Assembly (NCBI RefSeq): GCF_964355755.1
Contig: NC_092673.1
Location: 2,237,001-2,301,000 of the forward strand
From: Antedon mediterranea
Lineage: Eukaryota; Echinodermata; Crinoidea; Comatulida; Antedonidae
Length of the DNA: 64,000 bases
Direction: 5' to 3'
Every line of letters begins with the position of its first letter. The first letter of the stretch is position 1. The notes under the pieces were generated by a model. It was not told where the DNA came from and did no database searches. It saw only the letters and a program-made list of their open reading frames with translations. Position numbers and translations under genes: made by a program. Below, piece after piece: positions 1-11,446 of this stretch.

Positions 1-1023
1 TTATATTGTTATGTTTTTTTATATTAAAATTTGTTATTTTACTGTTTTTCCATGTTTTAAAGAATTCTGTATGCATGTTTTAACCTTTTATTTTCTATAG
101 GACAGAACAGGACCATATGTAAAACAGGTTATACATCTATACCTGATATCATGGTTTTATCCTGTATAAATATGTTTTCAAAATAAAATAAATCTATTTT
201 TATTGTTTTTTTATAATTTCTATATTCATAATCATTCTAATGTGGAAAATAGCAAAATAAATGATATATTTATTTATTTATTTCACTCCAAAGCAACAGC
301 GAATCATCGCCACTAATAATATATATAAGTTAATTTTCAAAACAAACAGAGCTTTACTTTAATATTTCATACATAATTGGAATCCCTTAATTATCACCAA
401 TAACTTGGTTAAAATTTGATCATGAAATGGAATCATTATAGAAATATATTCATAGAATGTATTGAAGTTAAAATTAAAATACATGTGTGAAGTAATGTTT
501 ATGTATTTATGTAGAGAATTCCACAAACAATGTCATCTCAATGCGATGTGGACTTAGATGGTACACTTTTCAACAACACGCTTCTCCCTAAGGGTCACGT
601 CATTGCAGTGCTGCCAAGTACGACATAATTTCATCTGTCTATGACAGTGGTTGTGTGAGCTGGTACACCAGGGTAACCCCCTACTCATCTCAAAAGATTT
701 ATAGGTAGGTTCTATTCAAGAAGCACTTATCGGAGAAGACTACACCAGACTCATGGAGCGAGGGAGCATCTAATCCTTGCCATAAGGCTATGTATTTCGT
801 TTTTTATTTTTACGCTGTCCTAACCGTTCGGCCACTCACTCTAATAAAGCTGATCGATTGCCCGAGTGAAAAATTAGTCCCAACCAAGATTTGAATGGCT
901 GGTATGCCTTAAGGACCACTGGACACCTTTCAAGGAGAAGTCTTTTACCCTCAACAATATATATTTATGAATATGTATATTGTCCTTTACATAGTCAGTA
1001 ACCTGACTCACACAAACGCTCTA
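1..1023. other. 3' flank of ZDHHC16
   Basis: Probable 3' UTR and downstream sequence of ZDHHC16 on the minus strand. Candidate AATAAA signals on the minus strand lie near 802 and in the TTTATT repeats at about 270-281. It also holds a SINE (about 620-842) and a stretch at 520-600 resembling a decayed copy of the ZDHHC16 last exon. The first 500 bases are AT-rich and I see no gene in them. Confidence 0.5.
620..842 (-). mobile_element. tRNA-derived SINE, copy 1
   Basis: On the minus strand the block starts with GTGGCCGAACGGTTAGGACA, which resembles the A-box half of a tRNA-Leu/Ser. The B-box that follows is decayed. The body (towards lower coordinates) shares TACACCAGGGTAACCCC, an AAAGATTTA block and a GAGAAGACT block with the copy at 18990-19285. 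Confidence 0.7.
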
Positions 1024-4000
1024 TCATACATGTTTAAATCCATTATTAGTCCTTAAATTATCCTGATGGATGCTCCAAACAATGCCATCCTCGATGGGAA
1101 CGTGTGAAGATGGAAATAGTATGTGGCGCCAGAATGTCCTTGAATGAAAACAATGATAAACACATTAGCTGATATGATAAAACAATGTGTGTTTTAGAAT
1201 ATGTGCACAAACACATTAGTTGATATGATAAAACAATGTATGTTTTAGAATATTATGTGCACAAATAAAAAAAAACAAGTAAATTCTCACCGTTTATTTG
1301 TAAGTCCCAAAAAGATCCTAAAGTTTTCAACAAATCCAAAGCTGTATGGATTCTTATACACCTGACAAAAAAAATTATTACAGTATAAAAATTACCATGT
1401 TATGCTTAGCCATGTATGGCAGTTATGTCAGATAAACTAGACATTTTAAAACAGGTAATGTACTGATGAACATTGTAATGTTTTTCATATTTAAATAAAT
1501 GTACGTATGAAGCTCTGTCTATTCTATCAAAAAAGTTTGATAAAAAAGGTGTGTTGTGCTCAAATATGGTAGTAATATGACATCATCGTGTCCATATATG
1601 GGCACATCACATTTTGTTGTAGTAAGATCATTGCACATAAACCCCCAAAAACAAACAGAGCATGAAATGGAATCATAAAAATATATTTTTTATGAATCGC
1701 ATGAGTGTACTACATGTGATCAATGAATTAAACATGGCAAAACTTCCTAGTAGATGATCACAATTCAAAATTTAATTGATAAGTAGGTAATACATAAAAA
1801 TACTTACCACGCCGACTTTTTTTAATCGTTTCCGCTCTTCGTTATTAATATAGCGCTCAATACTGGTCTCTCCTCTACTGATAAGATAAACATGCCAACA
1901 TGTTAGGATACCTAAAGCTATTGTTACGCTGAATGTTAAAAAGAATTCGTAGATGATCACTTTATGGAATGTACTCTCCTTTTCTTTCACCATGTTGTTA
2001 ATAATACTGTGTTCAGGATTTTTATTATTTTCCTGGAAAAAAAAACCGAAAAAATGTTTATTTTATGTAAATAAACTTAAAATACAACACTAACGTAATC
2101 ATAATTAATTATTAAATATAAAAAGGGAATCTTACAGCTTTCACCGCATTTGCTACTCCTTTTATTGGTGCAAGATAGCGCAAAAAATTTGCATACGTTT
2201 TCTGAAAAAATAATAAAAATAACACAATAGTTTATTCAATTTTTTAAAATATAAAGAATTATAATGTTATTGTGGTCAAATGCATATCATTACCTCCACC
2301 TGAGGTTATAAATTTGTTAGAGACGTGTGTGTGTATGTTTGTAGCAGGATAATGTCAAAACTACAAGACAGATCTTTACCAAATTGAAACCACAGATATG
2401 GTTATGGATGACTCCTGAGGACGATCAAAGTATATTGATTGAAACTTTGAGAACTCAACAGTTTTTTTCAGGACTATATATATTAGGTGTACCGCAAACT
2501 TTATATCAACAGCATTTTGTCTGTTGTAACTTAGATATGATTTAGATTTGGCTTAACTCTGTTCTATGCATGCTCTACTACAGTGAGTATGAACACAGTG
2601 GCTTATCAGACTTGCCTACTAATCCAGTATTCTGGGTTCAATGCCGGGTCTGCCAGGATATTATTCAGGGATCAATTATAAAGCAATCACAATAAAATTT
2701 GTTACCTCTATATCGAAAAATTCCTCTTTAAATAGTGGCCACACTGAGATACTAACAAACAACGTACCCATCAGCATAAATACACAGAATTGTAAAAAGT
2801 ACCTATGGTTAAAATGTCCTACACAATTATTTAACCAAGCTGGATGATCAATGTTAAAGAACAAAACCATAAAGCTACCTATGGAACAAAATATGAAGGG
2901 AGCATGTGTCTTTTTTGCCAACAGACATACTTATGGCAGAGAACCAAGACCAAGTATGTCCAATACAAGCAAATATTGCTTCGAAATTGAATTGAGAATT
3001 GTTACAGTAATTGTTGTACTTGTATTTTTGTCACTTAGCAAATATAATGTTGTCAAGTACAGTATAGTACTTCCTTTGTTTGTTTGTATTTACAACAATC
3101 GTCCTGAATGTTTGAGTGTTAATAGGTAAAAATTGATATACTATATTTGTGACTTTACTTATATTAAAATCTGCAGTTACCTGTATTTTCAATATGAGGC
3201 AAAATATTAAATAGCACGGCCTCTATCGCTCTGCATTTCACCATGTATTTTGCTCAGTTCGTGAGCGCTTAATTTATCTAAGTATTTGTAAGGATACGGC
3301 AATGATGATCCATTTTTAATACACATTTATTACACACACTACAGTGGTGAGTCCTTGGAGGTTTTGGTGCAATACAGCGTTTGCATATTGTAACAGCACC
3401 GACTTCAGAAGTAAACTAAAAAATGTAACCAGAAAAATAGTTATTGAGTGTAGTAGTCAGTGAGCATGGGTTTGTGAGCATGCATAATAGTTTCTGATAA
3501 TAGTTTGTGAGAATGCATAGTAGTCAGTGAGCATGAGTTTGTGAGCATGCGTAATAGTTTCTGATAATAGTTTGTGAGAATGCATAATAGTTTCTGATAA
3601 TAGTTTGTGAGGAGAATGCATAGTAGTCAGTGAGCATGGGTTTGTGAGCATGCATAATAGTTTCTGATAATAGTTTGTGAGAATGCATAATAGTTTCTGA
3701 TAATAGTTTGTGAGAATGCATAATAGTTTCTGATAATAGTTTGTGAGAATGCATGCTCGCACAAAACAATGTAAATGCAACACAAGTGAGTTAACCAATC
3801 ACAAGCGACAGTTGAGATAAAATTTACAGTGAGCTTACGGCCAAGTGGGAACCAAGCTTTAATATGTTTATCAGAGCATGAGCTTGCAGAGTAGTTTGAG
3901 AGCATTCAAAGGCATTAGTATAGTAGTTAGTGAGCATAAGTATTAATCTCTGAGCATGCATCAGTAGTTTGTGAGCATTCATAGTAGTTTGTGAGCATGC

Positions 4001-5300
4001 ATAATAGTTTGTGAGCATGCATCAGTAGTTTGTGAGCATGTATAGTAGTTTATGAGCATGCATCAGTAGTTTGTGAGCATGCATAGTAGTTTGTGAGCAT
4101 GCATAGTAGTTTGTAAGCATGCATAGTAGTTTCTGAGCATGCATCAGTAGTTTGTGAGCATGCATAGTAGTTTGTAAGCATGCATAGTAGTTCGTGAGCA
4201 TGCATCAGTAGTTTGTGAGCATGCATAGTAGTTTGTGAGCATGCATCAGTAGTTTGTGAGCATTCATAGTAGTTTGTGAGCATGCATAGTAGTTTGTGAG
4301 CATTCATCAGTAGTTCGTGAGCATGCATAGTAGTTTGTAAGCATTCATAGTAGTTTGTGAGCATGCATAGTAGTTTGTGAGCATTCATCAGTAGTTTGTG
4401 AGCATGCATAGTAGTTTGTAAGCATGCATCAGTAGTTTGTAAGCATGCATCAGTAGTTTGTGAGCATGCATCAGTAGTTTGTGAGCATGCATCAGTAGTT
4501 TGTGAGCATGCATAGCAGTTTGTGATAAACTTACCAATGGTGGACTACCTGGTAAGGTCCTTACTCCTTTGTAATAATTGAAAATAATATTAACAAGAAG
4601 CCAGTGTCCATAAATTACTAGAAAAAACACCACAAATCCAACTTCATCTCCAATATAATATGGAAGAACATAGAAATAATAAATGAGAACTACAGATGTA
4701 GTTAGACAGGTCACCATGACAACAAACATCTGCAAAGAAAAATAAATTACATTTCAATATATATATAAACATTTACAGGTCAGGGTGAATAATTAATTTA
4801 GAAACGATAAAATCTGTGATAGTAAAAAATTTCACCCCAACCGAGAAATTAAAAGGTACAGAACAAATTATTTATAAAAATTAAAAGGCACAGAACAAAT
4901 AAAAAAATGATATACTGTATTGAATATTAATTAATTAATTTTGAAACGATAAAGACTAGAAAATCTATGAGAAATTAGAAAAATCCGCCCCAAACCCCTT
5001 TTAAGAATTATGCATAAAGAGTTTACATGAGTTTAAGTTTAAATGTTAAATTATGATGAATTGCTAAATGGAAGAATTTGAACATTTAAAACTTACAGGG
5101 CCTAGATATTTCGCCACTTTGTCAACAGTCCAAAAGACTGGCTCCATTGCAGCATCAAAGAGGGCATTTTTAGATGAAAAAGAATTAAATGAAACAGATC
5201 GAATTGCAAATATAAACAGTTGAAAATAGGTACAGCATGAAGAGAATTTATCTTCAATTCTTCGCATAAGACGAAAGAATCCTCGCTTGATTGCATACAT
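1024..5300 (-). CDS. ZDHHC16: Palmitoyltransferase ZDHHC16, complete, 8 coding exons, 375 aa
   Basis: Coding exons in transcript order: 5300-5097, 4729-4535, 3415-3298, 2839-2706, 2201-2136, 2032-1808, 1361-1291, 1138-1024 (stop TGA 1026-1024). Splice phases agree throughout and give 375 aa, close to the ~377 aa of human ZDHHC16. The protein is a multi-pass membrane S-acyltransferase of the ER/Golgi family that moves palmitate from acyl-CoA to protein cysteines. Seen: residues 57-68 read EPVFWTVDKVAK as in the family N-terminus; two hydrophobic segments in exon 2; the cysteine-rich domain CKRCIAPKPPRTHHCSVCNK from C144; the catalytic DHHC at 169-172, followed across an intron by PWLNNCVGHFNHRYF; and after the last membrane segments LISRGETSIERYIN. 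The C-terminus has the family motif PSSHVP. The intron that splits the codon after DHHC has U12-type signals. The ATG at 5300 lies just after an acceptor-like site, so a 5' UTR exon upstream is likely. Confidence 0.95.
1509..1626. mobile_element. Palindromic MITE (family A), 3'-truncated copy in ZDHHC16 intron 6
   Basis: Starts AGCTCTGTCTATTCTATCAA and carries the internal blocks TATGGTAGTAATATGACATC and CCATATATGGGCACATCACA of the family. The right terminal inverted repeat is missing. Confidence 0.75.
2840..3297 (-). other. ZDHHC16: U12-type (minor spliceosome) intron 3 of ZDHHC16
   Basis: Reading the minus strand, the donor after the DHHC codons is GTATCCTTAC, an exact match to the U12 donor consensus GTATCCTT. 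The 3' end holds TTCTTTAAC, one base from the U12 branch-site consensus TTCCTTAAC, with its adenosine about 15 nt before the CAG acceptor. There is no long polypyrimidine tract. The intron is phase 1, splitting the proline codon of DHHC-P. Confidence 0.85.
3470..4525. repeat. Minisatellite filling intron 2 of ZDHHC16
   Basis: A 20- to 21-bp unit, GTAGTTTGTGAGCATGCATA or the same with a CA insertion, repeats from about 3960 to 4525. A related sub-array at 3470-3750 alternates it with an ATAATAGTTTCTGATAATAG block. A less regular stretch at 3760-3960 joins them. The array covers nearly all of the 1119-bp intron and stops only a few bases from the exon-2 donor at 4534-4533. Long open frames run through it on the minus strand only because the unit lacks stops in some frames. 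They are not genes. Confidence 0.95.
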
Positions 5301-6773
5301 TTCTGTTAAGTAGATTATTGTTGTTCATTTAAAATACTGAAGGCCTACTCTGTTATGATAGATCTGTAACAAGACAAAATAAGAAAAAACATTAGGCTAT
5401 ATCATCACAACACACAACATTAATTAATAATAATAATAAAACATTTCATGTACAACAGCTTTGCTTTAACCAAGGCATGGACGGTCTTTATAGGCCGGAT
5501 GGATGTGGTCCTAGTATAGGCTTATTATTAGATTACACTCTAGCTAGCTAGTAGGGGCCTGCCTCCTCTACCAAATAACTAGCTAGGTAGCCTAGTAGGT
5601 GTAGGGCTTGAGCCTTGGTTTGGGTGGGCCAAGCTAGAGGCCTCTAGTCTAGGCCGCCTCTAGCTAGCTTAACCAGCCTAGGCTAGGCTACAAGCCTAGT
5701 TTTTAGTTCTTGTAGGTAGGTATTTTGCATTACAAATTTATATTAAATCTACCCACCCCACCATTACGTCGTTTTAAATAAAATTCACCTTTATTTAAAG
5801 TGTCATTGTGATTATGCCGAATTTATCAATTTTCTTTTTTCTGAGAAAAATTATAACAGATTAGCGCGCCCTCAATATGTTTTTCGCGCCGCGGCTCTAG
5901 CCAGCTATGTCCCAGGAGGACACATTCATTAATAAGCTGTTTCATAGCGGTAGCTTTAGTATCTAAGGCTGACAGTTTTGTGAATTTGGAAACTCGACTA
6001 TAATTTATAGGTAGCTGCTGGACCCAAAAAACGTCTGGGAGAAGAGAGTCTATATGAAAGCCTTTGCTGATAATACAGTATTATTGAGATGTAGACGGAA
6101 ATCTGTAAAATCTTGTTCAATAAATAATAACTTCGTTTTGCTGTCAACCAGGCCGGTATCATAATAAGTCACTGTCAAATAATCATTCGATAATGGTCAA
6201 AACTTTATTTTGGCTCTGTCAACATAAAGGGAGGTATTTACAATGACTTTCTTTTGACTGTCAATCTAGGCCAAGGTTATAATAATACGCCGTCAGATAT
6301 TAAATCATTGAAACAGTCCTGGTAAATTTTTTTTTGGTTATCAGATGCCGGGTGGGGGGGGGGGGGTCCAATCAATTATCGTCAGAAGGTGAACAATCAG
6401 TCTAGGTAGCAGCAGCAGATTATTATTAACGCCTGCTCCATTAATTAATCCAGAAAAAGGTTTGTACATTATCTATTTGTTTATTAGCCTTCTCCTAACA
6501 CAATTATATTTTCTTTAAAAAAAGGTTTTATAAGTGGTTTCAACATTTACGATAGTAATTTCACAGTTCTGTGTCTGGACGCAAGTTCATAGACCTACTA
6601 GTTATATTATTCATATTAACTGATACTTACTCTTCATTTACCGTAAAGTTCAGTTTTAATGAAATATATAATATAAATTGGCTTCGTAACAATTAATTAG
6701 TGTTGAAAAGGTTAGTTTTTTGGTGATAGGTGAAAATGACATGTCACTTCGTAATCAATTTATTTTTTTGGTA

Positions 6774-7140
6774 TAAAGGCCCAATTACACTATGACGATA
6801 ACGACGGACGATAAATATATAGCATGCATTTTTTTTACATAAACCAAAAGAAATTAGAAAGGTTTTCGTTCTAGACCTATAGGATAATCATTTATGCTGT
6901 CTTTGATAAAAATAATGTTTTTCAAATTCCAATCAAATGACGTCATGATAAATAAAAACAATAAAATCGCTGTATTGTCACGATATTATTGGTCTTACTA
7001 ATCATGACGTCATTTGATTGGACGTGTGAAAATATAATTTTCATCAAAGGAATTGTTTATATTTCTTTTGGTTTATGTATTAAAAATGCACATTTGTCTA
7101 TTTATCGTCGATCGTTATCGTCCTAGTGTATGGGCCTTAT
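6774..7140. mobile_element. Palindromic non-autonomous DNA element, ~367 bp
   Basis: The left end TAAAGGCCCAATTACACTAT and the right end (reverse complement ATAAGGCCCATACACTAGGA) match. The similarity continues inward through GACGATAACGA, ACGATAAAT and ACATAAACCAAAAGAAAT on both arms. The arms meet near 6950 with no coding sequence, as in a MITE. Confidence 0.85.
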
Positions 7141-7439
7141 GCTGTAAATGTTCAATTAATTGATCAATCCGATTTGATTAGTTGGACTCTTGCACAGTTG
7201 CTGTCTAATCGTTGTTGTGTAATATCATTTCGAACCATATTAAAATCATAAAGAGATTCATATTCCTTAACATGTGGCTGTGCATGGAAGTCCGGTCTAC
7301 AAAAACTCGGGCCCGGGATCATTGTTATTGGGCCTGAAAGTGTTGGTGAATTCATAATTATACTTAATATTATATTTATCATATATATAATTATATTATT
7401 ATACAATTGAAAGCAAAACCCGTTGAATCTCAAATCATT

Positions 7440-8470
7440 AGGACTAGAAATTTGGCTTATCAATCAAATAAATACTTTCGTTCAAAATGAAACTCCAACC
7501 TCTCTAATCAAAAGATTGAACTCGAAAACGGACCGTTTTTTGAATTGGGTATGTTGAAACATTTCAATATTCATTTAAAAAAGAACATTAATTATGGTAT
7601 TGATCAGTGGCTATAGAGGCGTAAAAACCCTCGGTCAATATCATGTAAAATGCACTGTGGACGGGTCATTATTAAGACTGCAAAATTGGGCTTATCAACA
7701 AATAAATACTTTCGTTCAAAATGTAAAATCAAGGCTGAAAAATTGGGCTTATCAACAACAAAATATTTTATTATTAGACGCGATAACATCAAGGATAGTC
7801 AGTATAATTATTAATATAGCCACTGTTACTAGTTTTATTCTACATGCTAAAGTAAATAAAAATCCACTAGAAAACAAACCAGTCTGAATGTTATGCTTAT
7901 TAGCCATGTTATGTTTGTTACTGTAGGCCTATGATAGTTTGCAATGTCCACATATTATTTCCGTGGGCATATCCATAGTGTATCACTCACAAAAAAGACG
8001 TGTGAGGTTCTTTCTTTAGATTTTGAAGAATGATTTGTGTTACAGGTTAAATGCTCAAGATATCGGCTAACGCCATGGGACCCTTGGCTTATCAATGAAT
8101 AATAAATACAGTACTACTTTCGTTCAATTGAAATCAGAATCTGACCGTTTCATTAAATTGGGTGTGATTAGGCCTAAACATATAATAATTTATTAAAAAG
8201 GTACAATAAAAACAAATGCATCAGAGGCGTAAAGAACCCACGGTCAATATCATGTAAAATGTATATGGTATAAGCACTGTGGAAAGGGTCATTATTATTA
8301 AACTGGAAAATTCGGCTTATCAACAAATAAATACTTTCGTTTAAAATGTAAAATAAGACTGCAAAATTGGGCTTATCAACAAATAAAATACTTTTTTTTC
8401 AAAATGTAAAATTAAGACTGGAAAATTGGGCTTATAAACAAATAAATACCTTTTTTCAAAATGTAAGAAA
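7440..8470. repeat. Degenerate ~50-bp direct repeats
   Basis: The block TTGGGCTTATCAACAAATAA followed by ATACTTTCGTTCAAAATG recurs at about 7455, 7686, 7743, 8085, 8308, 8367 and 8427, with spacing from tandem to several hundred bases. Two copies also share CGTAAA...CGGTCAATATCATG. The open frame at 7594-7887 is made of these repeats and is not credited as a gene. Confidence 0.75.
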
Positions 8471-8492
8471 ACATTTTTTAAATATAATCCTT

Positions 8493-8648
8493 AAGCTCTG
8501 TCTATACTATTAAACTAAATATGATGTGCCCATATTATATAGACATGACGATGTCATATCACTACGATATTCGGGCATATCACTACCATATTTGGGCACA
8601 TCACACTTTTTTTTTGTTAAACTAGTTGGGACAGTGCAGACACAGAAC
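8493..8648. mobile_element. Palindromic MITE (family A), diverged copy
   Basis: Begins AAGCTCTGTCTATACTATTA and ends with a diverged right terminal repeat (CAGTGCAGACACAGAA). The internal blocks ATGTCATATCACTAC and TTGGGCACATCACA are in reverse order relative to most copies, so this copy is inverted. Confidence 0.75.
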
Positions 8649-9234
8649 TATGTGATCGAAACTTAAGTCGAAATTGGACTGACGCGATTGATTTAATTGG
8701 GTATTTTTATTAATGTAACGATTCATTAAAAACTATAATACCGATGCGCGTTTGGTATTGATCAATGGTGCAAAAAACCCTGAGAAATAATGTTATAACG
8801 CGATTTGGTGATAGCTTAGCAATAATACAACCCATATACTATTATTATAAATACCTATATTACAAATCCATTCATATAACTTTTCATCGCGAACCGAAAA
8901 TGTATAAATGTTATTCTACAGACAGTAATTATATATTCAAAAGCCATATTATTATTATTATCAATACCTAAATGCGATAGTAATAACCACATAAACATAC
9001 ATTATTCCTATTACAAGTTTGTGCGTTTAATTCTAGAAAGAAACGACTGTGCTGACAGTCCAATGACATAAATCACAAGTAAAGTCCCAATTGTTCACTT
9101 GCGTTTTGATTGGCCGACCTATTATATTAAATTAATGAAGACTGTTCTTACAACTGTCCAGTCAAAAAGTTACGCGGCGTTTTTTGTAAGAAATATTTCT
9201 TGTTTAGATGTGTGTGTGTGCGTAACAACCTAGT

Positions 9235-9342
9235 CTGGGTTCCAGACGGAGTTTTGTCTTAATATTAGTAAAAAGATAAATATTTTGGCACATATGGCGT
9301 TTCATACGTATACTACTTGATTTTGGATACTCCGTCTGGGGA
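9235..9342. mobile_element. Small TIR element (family B), complete copy
   Basis: Ends CCAGACGGAGT and ACTCCGTCTGG are inverted repeats. The core AAAAGATAAATATTTTGGCA followed by CATATG and GTTTCATACGTATAC recurs in opposite orientation at 54225-54325. Confidence 0.7.
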
Positions 9343-11446
9343 AACACGCACAAGTCACGTGGTTTGACACCAAGAATTCTTGGTGCATACGATTATCCGG
9401 TTGACTAGTTTCAGCTGCATGCGATTGGCTACTCACTCGTACACCGTTTTAATATTCATATTTCAGAATTTCAAAGACTCAACAACTAAGATGATGCGCA
9501 TGCGCTATGTTACGTTTAGACAATGTGTACTTGGGTACATTTATGAAAGTTTCTGAAGGCTGGAAATTATTTTATAGGCCTATGCCTAGTAGTCTGGTAA
9601 ACATTTGATGGGATTTTTTCCCAAGAACATGAAAACTCGTCTTGATATGATAGGCTATAGCTTCTCCGCAAATCAAACATTGAATGGATCATTTATTACG
9701 CGGAGATAATTTTGATTTAATTCCCACACAGAACAGCACAGCTGTTGTGTGCCGGTGGTGGTATGTAGGGCTACTTTATTGGCGTTTTATTTGGCAGGTC
9801 ATGCGTGCGAGTTGAGTGGGACCTACGAAAGAGGCCTAGGCCAAGGACTAAACAATTAATAAACAAAACAACTTGGCATTACGATTTTATATTTCAACAG
9901 TCTCGATCGTACATTCAGCACTGTACGTACGTCTCGATCTTTTTCATTTTGAAACAAAATGATCATTGGCTGATTCGAAATCCATATTTACATACCGCCC
10001 GCCCCATATAGCCAAATACGGTATGATAACCTACGTCATTCTTATCGGATGTTTGCGGTCTGCAAATCGATTTCTATACGTGTTTCACAAGTCTGTAGTT
10101 TCAGACAAAAATCGCGGTCGAAATAAAAACAAATAAATAAAAAAAAAAGATAATACAGACTTGGGGCAAGTCTAGTAACAACCTAAAACCTAAAACTGAT
10201 CTAAAAATATTAGTTTTTTGGAGGATAAGATAATTTTATGAATGTTTACATTTTTTTGTTCTATAAATTGACGAAGTTCTTAAATGGCTAACTGATAAAA
10301 ATGAATAATACATGATTTCTTAGTTCTGGGGCCTAACGTATCGAAACAATTGCTAACATGGACCGTTTAAGTTTAGTCAATATTTTTTAGTCATAAATGT
10401 GTTTACTTCTCTAAATCAAAACACTACATTAAATAATAGGTATTGTTTTCATTTTGATTTGAAAAATGAATTTTATGTGTTTTTTATGTTGTACGAATAT
10501 TTGCATTTTACGGTTTATGTATTAGGCCTACACACGTTATAAAAGATCGGGTTGAAATTACCACGCCCCTCATTCTTCTTCCAGAGTCTTGAATCAGCAG
10601 ACGAAAAAAAAGTTAAAAATAAAAATCAGAGTAAGATATTCACAACCAAATAACATAATTGTAGGCCTATTCTTTAAAAAGAATCCTTTTTAAAAATTTA
10701 ACAATAGGTGTCTACTATTCACTTTTAAGTTTGATCCACTTGTGTGCCTCTTCAACCCTCCCTTTAATATTTTCCTGTTCTGACTTTGTTTTATGTGGTG
10801 CTGTATGTAAAACTTCAGTTGATGAATACTTAACCAACATTTTGCTTTTAATGACCAAGATCAGAACCCTTTCTTATGTTTCGGTGCCGTGATTACTAAA
10901 ATCCGGATGTAAACTGAACTGATGGCATGGAGAATTCTTCTCCTCCTAGATCATGTTACTGTTACATTGGCGTATAATAATAATAATAAATTTGTTCTTC
11001 TTGATTTTGCAATAAATACGTTCCCAGTTTTGGTTTTTGTTATCAACGACGATTTTTCTTGCATCGGATGCATTGTTGTTTAATTTGTTATTTTTGGTGA
11101 ATTTTGTTGTTGTTGTATTTGTTCGTTATGATTTTTCAAGATATGAAAGAGAGTAGGTTGATACCAGAAACATGAATTATGCTCATTATGCATTATAAAT
11201 GAGTAGGACAGGTGTAACTTTTTAAAAACAAAATATGCATTAATAGTACATATTCTATTTTGATTGTTGCATGGAGTAAAGAATACTCCATGATTGTTGT
11301 CTGCTGCATTATTAAAATGATTCCTTGCCTGTAAAGAGTCAAAAAGGCGGTAACGGCGTTCCATAGCATCATCATAATAATAGAAAAAAAAACACGCGAG
11401 ACTTGGAAATAGAATTAAAAAGAGAGGGCTAGGATCGGATTAGGAA

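Larger units (their letters stand above)
5301..11446. other. Intergenic region between ZDHHC16 and FNTA
   Basis: The two genes point away from each other. The first 600 bp are rich in TAGGCCT/CTAGCTAG words. A CpG-containing patch at 5863-5910 (GCGCGCC, CGCGCCGCGG) is a plausible ZDHHC16 promoter area but has no TATA box I can defend. 6352-6364 is a poly-G tract. A palindromic element occupies 6774-7140, degenerate direct repeats 7440-8470, a MITE 8493-8648 and another small element 9235-9342. I see no convincing gene: short open frames at 7594-7887, 8765-8971 and 9805-10011 have no domain or splice support. Confidence 0.6.

Noticed and set aside
2641-3129. Plus-strand frames at 2641-2847 and 2851-3129
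   Set aside because: They lie over the minus-strand ZDHHC16 exon and its U12-type intron and are shadows without domain content.
3457-4409. Long minus-strand frames such as MHAHKLLMNAHKLL repeats
   Set aside because: They are translations of the 20/21-bp minisatellite in a ZDHHC16 intron. No splice or start context supports them.
9368-9385. Perfect 18-bp palindrome CACCAAGAATTCTTGGTG
   Set aside because: A single short palindrome with no partner site, element ends or nearby gene start; could be chance.
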